Below, piece by piece: positions 50,598-60,075 of a DNA stretch of 64,000 nucleotides. The notes beneath the pieces were generated by a model. That model saw nothing but the letters and a program-made list of their open reading frames with translations, searched no databases and was not told where the DNA came from. Source of the stretch: Puccinia triticina (lineage: Eukaryota; Basidiomycota; Pucciniomycetes; Pucciniales; Pucciniaceae); assembly GCF_026914185.1 (NCBI RefSeq), contig NC_070573.1, positions 372,001 through 436,000 of the forward strand, given 5' to 3'. Every line of letters starts with the position of its first letter. The stretch's first letter is position 1. A program made the translations under genes and the position numbers.

Positions 50598-53500
50598 TCA
50601 TGCCACCTGTACAGTTGTATATGTATACACGAATCCATCACATAATCTTCTTGCCAGTTTAGTTCCATCAAGCTCCTCGAGTTCATAAGGTCCATTTAAT
50701 ATCTGCTCCTTAACTCTATATGGTCCATTCCATCTGTTCTTAAACAGAAGTCCCCATTGATTTTCCAAGGCTTTATTATAAACCAGGACCAGATCCCCAG
50801 GTTTAAGTGGATCTCTCATACGATGTGCAAGCCTTCTGTCCCAGTACTTTACAGAATCTGCCCGCGCTTTTTCCAATGTTTCTTCTGCCTTCAGAATATT
50901 TTCATCCCGCTGAGCTAACTGTTCCGCTCTTATTCCCAACAAGTCTGCCGTGGATTTAATTTCTGTCCAATCTACACTGAGGTAGCTCTTAAGTTCCATG
51001 TCTACTGGCAAAACAGCTGGCTGTCCAAATTGTAGCTCAAATGGCGTGTATCCTGTAGTCCTCTTGGTCGATATCCTATCAGCTAAAGTTACTAAGGGCA
51101 GGTACTCTTTCCATTTCTTTCCGTCTTCCCCACACATTTTTATTAAAGCGTCCTTAATTTCTTTATGCCCTCGTTCTATCATTCCCTGCGCTTCTGGGTA
51201 ATAGGGAGTCACAACTCTAAGCTTGATACCTGTTTTCTTCATGGCTAGTTGGAGTTCTTTCTTAAATTCTGCACCTCCATCCACTGTTACTTCTTTTGGG
51301 ATTCCATATCGACAGACCCACTCGGATATAAACCATTCCGCAATAGTTTTTGATTTGAGATTTGTTAACCCCACCGTTTCTGCCCAACCGGAGAAGTCAT
51401 CTCTTGCAATTATAATATACTTCCACTTCCCTGCCTTTACATGTACGGCATCCATGCTTACTCTTTGGAACAAAGTTGATGTAGCAGTAGACTTTCCTTC
51501 TTCCTTTGGCAGATCCTTGCTCCTCTTCTGACAAGCTTCACACGTTTGGACCCATTTTCTGGACACCTTCTTCATTCCTTCCCACCAAAATCTCTCTCTG
51601 ACCCTTCTGTAAGTTTCAAGTACCCCTCGATGCCCCATGTCCTCGTGTAACGACCTAAGCACCTGAGCTTGGATATGTGGATTTGAGACCACCAATTGAT
51701 TGTAGGGTATCCGCCTCCTTTTGAGTTGGCCCCCTTCCACAAAGAACATTGGAGACCTACGCTTGATTTTTATGAACTCTTTGTCTTCACAATTTTCAGG
51801 CCTCCTCCAACTCAACAGATAGTCCGCCATCTTCTGCCAGAAGGGTGTTTGCGTGTTGGATTCTATCCCTACCCCAAGGGTTGTTAGATTGACTTCCTTG
51901 GCTCCAAACCCAGGATGTGGTGTGACCCAAGTTTCCTCCTCGTCAAACTCTTTCAAGTCTTCATTTTCGTCTCTTGGCCTTCGTGACAGACTGTCTGGCA
52001 TGGTGAATGTCTTTCCTGGCTTGTGTACCAAATCAAAAGAGAAAAGTTGAATAAATGCCACCCATCTCGTCATAGGTGCACTTGGAAGACTTGGAGTATT
52101 AATCATTTCAATTAGAGCCTTGGCGTCCACTTGTAACTCAAAATGTTGACCCCAAAGCATGGTCTGCAATTTCTTCAAAATTTTTGCAACCCCGCATAGC
52201 TCAAGTTTTGACTGTGAGTAATCAGATTCCACCCTAGAAAACCCTACCGACTCGTAGATTACTGGTCTATAAGCTTTCTCCTTGTCTTCTTGCATGAGCA
52301 CTGCCCCAGCCGCAATATAACTGGAGTCCACGGCCAATGTTATTCTTCCCGCTCCTTCACCGTATTCCAAATTCTTGAGAACTATTTCCTCCCCAACAAT
52401 CTTCTTTAACTCCTCGAAGGCCTGTTGGCATTTACAATCCCAGTAAAACTCTATGTCATCCCTAGTAAGTCTTCTAAGGGGAGAAGCTATAGATGAAAAG
52501 TTCCGGATGAACATCCTGACGTAGACACAAATGCCCAAGAAGCCCCGAATATCCTTTTTACTCTTAGGTGTTGGCCAACTTTGAATTTTATTGACCTTCT
52601 TAGCGGCCATTATTCTTCCTTCCTGAGAAACAACATGACCTACTATGTCCAAAGCAGGAACACAGCAAGCAAATTTTTCCCCTGATATGGTGAGCCCTGC
52701 CTCCTCTATTCTAAATAAGATTCTCTCCAAGGTTATTGCATATTCCCAAACAAATCTACGTATTCCCGGGTTCTCCTTCAATGTCTCATTGTTATATGTC
52801 GATACTGGTCCCTTAATTCCTCCGTCATCGATAAAGATTCCCACATGATCAGGTATTTCATCTTGTAGAATCCAAGTCATCTGGGCCTGGTAGACTGCCA
52901 CTGAGTTTGTCGCACCCTGAGGAAGTCTGGTTAATTGTAGTCTTCCTAGAACTGTCTCAAATGTGGTCAGTGGTCTGGAGACAGGGTCAAGTTCCCGTTC
53001 ATCATAACCACCCATTATATCTCCTAAGCCGTAACATGCCCTTCCAGAAAAGGATTCTACAAATTCTTCAATCTTGGGGGGTAGTCCGGCATCCTTGATT
53101 GTTACTTTATTCAAAGCTTGAAGATCGTGGACAATCCTCAGCTTCCCGTTGGACTTAGTCACACAAAACACGGGGCTAGAGTAGCTAGATGTGGATTGTT
53201 CATACAGTCCAGTATCTATCCTCTTTTGTACTAGCTTTATAAAGTCTGGTAAAATAGGTTTTGGGATCGGTATTGGCTTCTTTTGCCATGGCTCATGTGC
53301 TACAACTGGAATTTTGTATGGCTTGCCGTATGAATGATGTAGTAAGCCTCTTTCTTCCTCCCCAAACGCTACAGAGTTCTCCCTTAACACTATTACATTT
53401 TTTAATAAGTTCAATTCTTGCTCCCAAAGCCAATCAGGTGGCCCAAAATTCACTTCCTTCAACCTCTCATGTGTGATTCTTTTAGTAGGAACAAACTCAG

Positions 53501-53651
53501 GAGGATGGGGAGTAAGTGGCGTCTGGTACGGATTCCTTGATAAGGGTGGCCGCTGAAGAGGGGGGTTGATATCTTGTGGCATGGGATGATTAATTGGTCT
53601 AATTTTCTTGTCAACAGTTTTGTACTTTGCTGCTAACACTGATTTGGTCAT
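50598..53651 (-). CDS. gypsy-3 Pol: RT, RNase H, integrase
   Basis: Intact frame of about 1017 codons from ATG 53651 (MTKSVLAAKYKTVDKK); it is open a little further upstream. RT: SPVFCVTKSNGKLRIVHDL, RLPQGATNSVAVYQ and catalytic GIFIDDGGIKG. Connection: IRGFLGICVYVRMFI. RNase H: LAVDSSYIAAGAVLMQED, YSQSKLELCGVAKIL. Integrase: HEDMGHRG and TCEACQKR, Asp in SMDAVHV, Asp in TVDGGAEF, Glu in GMIERGH with 34 residues between the last two. C-terminus: LEELDGTKLARR. All catalytic residues are present. How it is expressed is unclear because gag-pro ends 3 kb upstream. Confidence 0.93.
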   Translation of the reverse strand: MTKSVLAAKYKTVDKKIRPINHPMPQDINPPLQRPPLSRNPYQTPLTPHPPEFVPTKRITHERLKEVNFGPPDWLWEQELNLLKNVIVLRENSVAFGEEERGLLHHSYGKPYKIPVVAHEPWQKKPIPIPKPILPDFIKLVQKRIDTGLYEQSTSSYSSPVFCVTKSNGKLRIVHDLQALNKVTIKDAGLPPKIEEFVESFSGRACYGLGDIMGGYDERELDPVSRPLTTFETVLGRLQLTRLPQGATNSVAVYQAQMTWILQDEIPDHVGIFIDDGGIKGPVSTYNNETLKENPGIRRFVWEYAITLERILFRIEEAGLTISGEKFACCVPALDIVGHVVSQEGRIMAAKKVNKIQSWPTPKSKKDIRGFLGICVYVRMFIRNFSSIASPLRRLTRDDIEFYWDCKCQQAFEELKKIVGEEIVLKNLEYGEGAGRITLAVDSSYIAAGAVLMQEDKEKAYRPVIYESVGFSRVESDYSQSKLELCGVAKILKKLQTMLWGQHFELQVDAKALIEMINTPSLPSAPMTRWVAFIQLFSFDLVHKPGKTFTMPDSLSRRPRDENEDLKEFDEEETWVTPHPGFGAKEVNLTTLGVGIESNTQTPFWQKMADYLLSWRRPENCEDKEFIKIKRRSPMFFVEGGQLKRRRIPYNQLVVSNPHIQAQVLRSLHEDMGHRGVLETYRRVRERFWWEGMKKVSRKWVQTCEACQKRSKDLPKEEGKSTATSTLFQRVSMDAVHVKAGKWKYIIIARDDFSGWAETVGLTNLKSKTIAEWFISEWVCRYGIPKEVTVDGGAEFKKELQLAMKKTGIKLRVVTPYYPEAQGMIERGHKEIKDALIKMCGEDGKKWKEYLPLVTLADRISTKRTTGYTPFELQFGQPAVLPVDMELKSYLSVDWTEIKSTADLLGIRAEQLAQRDENILKAEETLEKARADSVKYWDRRLAHRMRDPLKPGDLVLVYNKALENQWGLLFKNRWNGPYRVKEQILNGPYELEELDGTKLARRLCDGFVYTYTTVQVA

Positions 53652-54449
53652 TGTGTTGGATTCGAGAATTGTGAATTTATCAAGTCCTCTTAGAACTTGT
53701 CGCAGTTTAAGGTCATACAGGACCAAAACATTACTAAATAAAAATCCGGGATTTCCTAAGTTAACTCAGGTTATGCCTCTCCATCCTTGCCGTACCCTCA
53801 CGCATACCCACGACTGGTATCCGCTGATTTGACTGTTGTCAATGCTGATCAGCTGGACTCCTGCTACATATGCTATGTCCGCGGATGATCTCCGAGAACA
53901 CTTGTGTTCTTGCTGATGGACCTGCGTCCCTCCTACGGATTGGTAGCCCGCAACTACTGTAAGTATGTACCCCCCCGCTCAAATGTTTTCATCTATCTTC
54001 GTTTACCGCCGCTTGAACTAAACCTTAAGCTGGCCCGCCTTGGATCCACCGCTGCAGGACTTGAATTGACCTCTATTTATTCCCCAAGAAGATCGAGGAT
54101 CGTTGCTGATAATGGCCTCTGATGGCGAGTCGAGTACCACCGGCCTCAACTCAATCGCCAGGAATAAAGTGAGTGTGTTTGGTTTCCATTAGCCTTATGG
54201 ATGCCTGCTGCTCGTATATTGTGGACAAGGTTTATTGGCGTCGTTTACCAGGAAGAATCCCTGGCCGGGCTGGTACCACCGTGGATGGATACGGACTCCT
54301 TCGTGGAGGTTGGTCCACCGTGCCGATCGGACACCCACAACCTCTCCATGGTGCATGGGTCCATACCAGGAAGAAACGACCGAGCTGGTACCACCGTCCA
54401 CGGTTGGCCTGCTGCTGGATAAAAAAACTATTGCCGCTCCCTCCTCGAC

Positions 54450-54457
54450 TATAAAAG
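54450..54457 (+). promoter_or_regulatory. TATA box of the antisense gene in gypsy-3
   Basis: CTATAAAAGGCG about 55 nt upstream of the ATG at 54506; the best TATA match in the window. Confidence 0.65.
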
Positions 54458-54505
54458 GCGAGGTCATCGGATTCTTCCTCTCCTCATTCGCACTCATCTC
54501 ACGCC

Positions 54506-56363
54506 ATGTCTGGCTTATTTTTCCCTTCGCGTAGTCCTTCCATCTATTCAATCTCGACTGATTATGCGCCTACCAACCCCTTCAATGAGGATGGCGACTC
54601 CGTTACTAGTCTTGGGTTACTCCAAACCCCTCCCCACTTGAGAGAAGCAATCCGTCATATCTTTGATGGGGAGTTCCCTAGTACGCTCAATCCTATTGTC
54701 TTGATAAGAGCTTCTAAAGGAGAACTCCAGCTTGTTGATTATATCCACTTGTTTTCAGCCCCATTTAATGTTCGTGCGCATTCGGACTCGCATACCTCTG
54801 GTCCCGGTTCTCCGCTCGACGTCATGTCCAATCACGGTATGCCCATTCTGATTCCTCATCTGTGATGATTCCATCATTAGCGCTGATCGTGTTGTCTTTT
54901 ATATCAAGTCCCCGCGCCGGTAATCGGAGACAACCTCCGTGAGGGTATGTATCTTTTAAGCCTGATTCATTAAGCAAGTTTTAACAAATACTGTGTAGTT
55001 GGTTCCTTGCTAGGCGAAACGTTTGGCGATCGCCGAAACCGCCTGCTGGCCGCCGCAGCATCGCCGGCTTATCCTCCAATGCCTGAAATTGATGGCCGTC
55101 CATGGTCGGAGCAAGACGAGCAATACGATCTTGAAGACAGTAAGCCTCCTCTCTTATATCTAGCCCTCTTTATTTTTTTCTTGTGGAGCACTGATCCTCG
55201 GCTTATACAAATTGTTACAGCCATAAGTTCTAGACACTCGGCTATTGGGTTGATTGAACCTTCTCCGACCCATGGTTCAAACCTGCAGACCAACCCGCCC
55301 GTTGTGAACGACCTAGCCAATTGTGAGTTATCTCTTTCGTCCCAAATCTCGTGCATTGTACACTTCTGACTTCTAGCTCCTCTTGGGTTATAATATTACT
55401 AGCAGGGTGTTGGGATGATCATATTGCGAACTCGTTTAACTCTACCTACGCGGCCGGGTTCCCCAATCCAACGATTTTGGATGGTACCTACCATGCTGAC
55501 GACTCCGCTCGGTCCAATCACTCCATGAGCAGTGTGGGGCTTGATGTTCGTCCCCCCTTAACTGCTGGGATGATCGCTGCCACGGACCCCTCTCCGCAGA
55601 GCTGGCCAAGCCAAGATGCGGCTCACAACGATAGTCCGTTTGATTTGTTCAAACTAACATATCTGCTCCCTACTGTTTGCTGACCTTACTCCTTTCCTGG
55701 ATTATATAGTAGCTACCTCGATCTCCTCGTGGCCGAGCATCGAGGATAACTCGAGTGATTCTTCATACGTACCTCCCAAGCCCGCTAAGAAACGATTGAG
55801 GGTTGCAGCTGAACAGGTGAGCGAAACCCCTAGTCACCCAGCAAAGCCTCGTCTCAGAGATGCCCGGGGACGTTTCATATCCGCTCGCTCTCATAGTAAG
55901 CTCTCCCCATTCCCAAAGATCTCCTGGTCGGCATGGCTACTAATCGTATGCTTAATCAGCCTTGATCAAGGCAATCGATATGGCGCCTCCAGATGTCCCG
56001 ACTGCTAGCGCCTCTCGCCCGACTGCTGTTGAAACGGCTGCGAACACCTTCTTCAACTCGCTCTCGGCGTCCCCTGAGTTTAACTTTGGGTTCGGCATGC
56101 CCGACCCACTTCAAGCCCACTTGAGTTTGAATATGCAGCCCCCGACTCTCCCCGCTTCCAGGGTTCTTCCCGTTTCCGGGGGAAACCTCACCCCGGATGA
56201 TCCTCGCATCCAATTCCGCGCCGCCTTCCTTCAACTATCCGAGGTTCTTGATACCTTTATCAAAAGCTCCAACCCTTCGCGCCGTGACTGGGGAGATGTG
56301 TGCACCATCAGTGAGGCGCTGTTTACTGCACAAAAATTTTACATTGATTCCTGTCACTTCTAG
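54506..56363 (+). CDS. Seven-exon passenger gene, antisense within gypsy-3, unknown function
   Basis: Exons 54506-54836, 54909-54944, 54999-55139, 55221-55322, 55406-55633, 55710-55895 and 55960-56363 total 1428 nt, 476 codons including TAG, no internal stop. All six introns are phase 1, 54-83 bp, with GT-AG ends (donors GTATGC, GTATGT, GTAAGC, GTGAGT, GTCCGT, GTAAGC; the fifth is weak). The product is Pro/Ser-rich and probably mostly disordered. It has a helical N-terminal block (PPHLREAIRHIFDGEF), an acidic EQDEQYDLED, a basic PAKKRLRV at about 303-311 (possible nuclear signal) and a helical C-terminus (IQFRAAFLQLSEVLDTFIKS). I recognise no family. Base composition is CG-rich, unlike flanking gag and pol. 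It lies between gag-pro and pol on the opposite strand, so its introns would not be removed from the element's genomic RNA. Capture from the host is the simplest explanation; a lineage-specific antisense gene is the alternative. Confidence 0.75.
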
Positions 56364-56498
56364 TAAGTCTGGTCCCCTTTTTTATATATATCCTATGTAC
56401 ATGTGACTTTAATTGAGTGATTTCTGACCAACTCCTACCCGTTATCAATCCTAATTTAGTAAGTCCTATTTAGACCAAATCTGACGGAACAAAGGTAC

Positions 56499-56499
<1 letters not shown>

Positions 56500-56534
<35 letters not shown>
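56500..56534 (+). repeat. Run of 35 A
   Basis: Lies 136 nt after the antisense gene's stop codon, on its sense strand. Could be a microsatellite or a trace of a polyadenylated intermediate; the gene has introns, which argues against simple retroposition. Confidence 0.95.
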
Positions 56535-56538
<4 letters not shown>

Positions 56539-56699
56539 TGGCTAAAAAAAACTCTTATTGCAGCAGTGTCTGCTCTTTTCCTATCTGCTTGCACCTATGA
56601 CCTAGAAAAGAATCACTCTTTTCTTTTTCCTACTATCTGTCTACCCAATGTTGGTACAAAAAGAAGCATAAAAAATTGTGAAAGGTTTTTTTATTGGCT

Positions 56700-59600
56700 T
56701 TAACAAAAATATGATCCCACATAAGTGGAAACGTAAATCTTGTGTTTCCTCCATTTCTCCGCTCTAGCCTTTTTACTAGATACATGAGCCTTATACCATT
56801 TCTTACCTCCCCCGGAATAAAGTTTCTGTCTTACTTTGCTGCTCACAAAGCCAAATCTGGAAGTCCAAGATCCCTGCTTGACAAATGCTTGCCCCCCTGA
56901 GTAATTCAGAAGCTGCAAAAAATCTAGTGAGTCTGTGAAACCTCCGGGTAACTCTCTGAGCCACTCCTGTCCCTTTCTCTCTCTCTTGGGTCTATTAGTT
57001 TCGTCAAAAACTTCTCTGAACCTGCGGGGTATATAATGTTCGACCCAGTATAATTCCAATCGCAGGTCTGGATTGACTATAGGTTCTGCTTCCCACAGCA
57101 CTTCTGCTTCTGCAAGTTGGGTGTCCACTCTAATCTGCTCCTCTTCTGTGAGAATAGCTGCTCCCAACTCATTTGCCCAATCTACTGGTTCGGCAACAAA
57201 TACTTGCCAAGGGTCCTCCCTTATTAAGACTGGGTTTGAATCTATGCTGGACAAAATTTCTCCTTGTGGCAACTCTTCTTCTCCTGAATTCAGCTGGCCG
57301 GTCCCTAGCGTAGATCCCAGTTCCTCCAACTGATCCCATTCAACCACTGGAACATTATTGTCTTCCCTTCCCACTGTTCGATTAGCAAATTTATTAAAAA
57401 TATCCCAATCAACTACTTGGAAGGAGCAATTCTGCCTGAATGTTGGAGCTTCTTTGTGCCACCCGGGTGTACTAGGCAAACAGATAGGTATGCATACTCT
57501 TTTTCCCTCTGAATCGGGAAAACTTAATACCTCGCCCTTCTGATTGGACAACTCTAATCTTATGTTATGATCTGCTAGGAAAGGTCGACCTAAAACTGTA
57601 TGAACTGAGCCTCTTACTACGAAAAAGTTGGCCAAGTGGACGTAGCCGGGAAGAACACTAATGGGTATTTTTTCTGCTAGTCCTACAATTGGTGTGAAGT
57701 GACCCCCAATCCCTCTGAGACGCATAAATATCTCTGTAGTTACTAGTCCCAACTGACTTGCCAGGGTGTCTGGAATGATGTTCATTTCTGCACCTGTATC
57801 AACTAAAGTCCTGATCTTCCTACTATTGATGGTCATATCCACCATCCCAACAGGACAAGCATAATTGAGCCGTGTGTCATCTTCATCTTCAGCGTCAACA
57901 CCAGTAGAACAGTTTAATTGCCCGTGATTTACTCCTTTCCCTGGCGTTTCAGGTTCTGGTTGGCATTCTTGTAGACCTCTCAAGAAATGTGGGGCAATTT
58001 TTACAATTTCCTCTAAGGTGAGAGTGTATGTCTGTTTATAGAACTTGTTGCGGATAGACTTGTCTAATCTGGGGTTTGATTCTTCCTTACTTGATGGAGA
58101 CTCTTCCCTGGTTTTGCTTGCCTTCTCAGAAGCTGGTGCTTTGTGCTGTACACCCTCTTCTTCCACATTTTCTTCCTCTTCCATCCAGGACCCAGGAAAG
58201 CTTTTCCTCCTAGTGGGGGCTTTTAATGCTTCCTGATTTGGTGGGGGTGCTTTGCTGATTGACTCTTGTGGTTTAGTAGGTAAGGATTGACTAGTTCCTG
58301 AAGTGGTTTTCTCCTGAATTCTTTGAGATTTTCTGAGTCCAAACCCTATATTGTTCTGCACCTCTCCTTCTTCAATGTGCATTTGAGGTGGAACCCATGA
58401 TCCCCATTCTTCTAGCTCTATGACGGCTGATTTTGATTCCGGAGCCGCAGCAGTGGTCTCATTTACCGTGCTTTGTTCATCGTGGAACCTCTGTACCATT
58501 TGCCGCACAGAGGAGTCTTTATCTACTACAATAGGCTGTCTATTTGGGTAGTAGTAAACTCCTTGATATCTGTACATCCTTCTAGTCTGCATGTCCTGAT
58601 TGTAAGATTCACACTCAGATAGGGTATGTCTCTCTTTACAGTAGTAACATTCTAATGGTGCAAACCGGGGCCTTGTGTCTGAAAAACCTGGTCTTGATTC
58701 TGAAAATCCGGGTGAAGAGGGTCTGCTAAGATGAGGAGGGGCAGCTCTAGTCTGGTATTCTAGTGCATTGGTGAGCTTCTTTACTTTCTCCTTCAACTCC
58801 TCTGTCTCAGTAGGATCCTGAATGGCAACCTTCTTCTTGGGCCCCTCTTTTGTAATGGATGCTACCTCGTCATCGTCAAAGTCAATAATGATTAGGGCCA
58901 TGTCCACATATTTCTTGAACGTGTCCAATTCGGGGATGATATTACGTCCGTCTCTGGTTTTCCTGAGTTCCTTGGCATGAGCTAACTCTTTGGTGACTTC
59001 CTTCTTCAGCTCAGCAGAAAGAGCCCTCCAAAGAGGATTACCGCTTTCTGGATTCAAGTGACTGTATCCCATTTGAGTAAAATAGTCTGTCATTTCTTCA
59101 AGCTCACCAATGAACTTCTTATACTCAATTCTAGTTTTGATACCCTGACTGTCACGGGCCTTCTGGATCAACTGTGGTATGGCATCTTCCCTATATTTCC
59201 TAAAATGAATAGCCCTGCCCCATTTCCTGATCATCTGCTTCTTCAGAAGCTCCCAGTTACCCGTCTCATGTCCGTCCATCTGCTCAAGAGCTTCACTTAT
59301 CTTCTTATTATTGATGATAAGTGGCAATTGAAATGCCAGGTCAATTGCACCGGCGCCTTGAATTGAAGCAACCTTCTCTACCCTCTGTATGAATGTCTCT
59401 ACTTCCGTGCCATCAAAGTGAAGATTTGTCTTCTTGACGTCAAGTATAACTCCTTTGCGCTCGTCTGGCAACATGATTTTGGTATGAGGTCGGGCCTGAC
59501 TTGACTCTAGCGATGGACCTCCGGCCACAGGTAATGGTCCTGGTGACATCAAAAAGCTCTCGTCCCCTGCACCCAGAGTTGTCTCTAAAATCTGTGTCCT

Positions 59601-59831
59601 ATCCGTGTAAGGTGTTGACTCTGCAAATCTCAAAGAAGTTCTTTGTGCTAGCGCAGGTGTTTCTGAGATTGGTCTCTGTTGAGGTGTGTCTAGTACAGCC
59701 TGCATCTTCTCCTGATTTTTGCGCATTTGCCGCATTTCTTCCATCATTTCTTGCAGAGAAGCTTGCAACTTAGATATCTCTTGCTCTTTCTCCTGGAGAA
59801 CCGCTGTAGGATTTGTTGATTCTTCAGCCAT
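56700..59831 (-). CDS. gypsy-3 Gag-protease with long C-terminal extension
   Basis: ATG at 59831 (frame open to 59996); about 1043 codons, intact. N-terminal coiled coil (QEKEQEISKLQASLQEMMEE). Gag core from ILDVKKTNLHFDGTEVETF. Zinc knuckle CYYCKERHTLSEC is a CX2CX3HX4C variant, one residue shorter than in gypsy-1 and -2. Protease active site RTLVDTGAEMNIIPDTL (about 57750-57800), then TVLGRPFLADHN. About 260 further residues follow the protease, acidic then basic at the end (KVRQKLYSGGGKKWYKAH), with no counterpart in gypsy-1; they may correspond to a linker that once led into pol. Confidence 0.9.
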   Translation of the reverse strand: MAEESTNPTAVLQEKEQEISKLQASLQEMMEEMRQMRKNQEKMQAVLDTPQQRPISETPALAQRTSLRFAESTPYTDRTQILETTLGAGDESFLMSPGPLPVAGGPSLESSQARPHTKIMLPDERKGVILDVKKTNLHFDGTEVETFIQRVEKVASIQGAGAIDLAFQLPLIINNKKISEALEQMDGHETGNWELLKKQMIRKWGRAIHFRKYREDAIPQLIQKARDSQGIKTRIEYKKFIGELEEMTDYFTQMGYSHLNPESGNPLWRALSAELKKEVTKELAHAKELRKTRDGRNIIPELDTFKKYVDMALIIIDFDDDEVASITKEGPKKKVAIQDPTETEELKEKVKKLTNALEYQTRAAPPHLSRPSSPGFSESRPGFSDTRPRFAPLECYYCKERHTLSECESYNQDMQTRRMYRYQGVYYYPNRQPIVVDKDSSVRQMVQRFHDEQSTVNETTAAAPESKSAVIELEEWGSWVPPQMHIEEGEVQNNIGFGLRKSQRIQEKTTSGTSQSLPTKPQESISKAPPPNQEALKAPTRRKSFPGSWMEEEENVEEEGVQHKAPASEKASKTREESPSSKEESNPRLDKSIRNKFYKQTYTLTLEEIVKIAPHFLRGLQECQPEPETPGKGVNHGQLNCSTGVDAEDEDDTRLNYACPVGMVDMTINSRKIRTLVDTGAEMNIIPDTLASQLGLVTTEIFMRLRGIGGHFTPIVGLAEKIPISVLPGYVHLANFFVVRGSVHTVLGRPFLADHNIRLELSNQKGEVLSFPDSEGKRVCIPICLPSTPGWHKEAPTFRQNCSFQVVDWDIFNKFANRTVGREDNNVPVVEWDQLEELGSTLGTGQLNSGEEELPQGEILSSIDSNPVLIREDPWQVFVAEPVDWANELGAAILTEEEQIRVDTQLAEAEVLWEAEPIVNPDLRLELYWVEHYIPRRFREVFDETNRPKRERKGQEWLRELPGGFTDSLDFLQLLNYSGGQAFVKQGSWTSRFGFVSSKVRQKLYSGGGKKWYKAHVSSKKARAEKWRKHKIYVSTYVGSYFC

Positions 59832-60054
59832 TGTGTGGTTTTCTTGTAGCACGCTTGCTAGGGTTTCGTGAATATCCGTGTTGCCTCGCGGGACCTCGTC
59901 AATGTATTCGCTTACAAACTCTCGTTCCTGTTCTGAAAAGCCGGGGTTGTGCCAAATACGCTCCTCCTCTCGGTTTCGGTTCGTATTGTTATCCACTGTT
60001 TATTTATTTCCGTGTTGCTGATGGTGATTTGTTGTTGATCTTCTGAATTTCGTC

Positions 60055-60073
60055 GGCCACTGTTGGGACACCA
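60055..60073 (-). promoter_or_regulatory. gypsy-3 primer-binding site
   Basis: In element sense TGGTGTCCCAACAGTGGCC, 2 nt from the 5' LTR, identical to gypsy-1. Confidence 0.7.
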
Positions 60074-60075
60074 GA

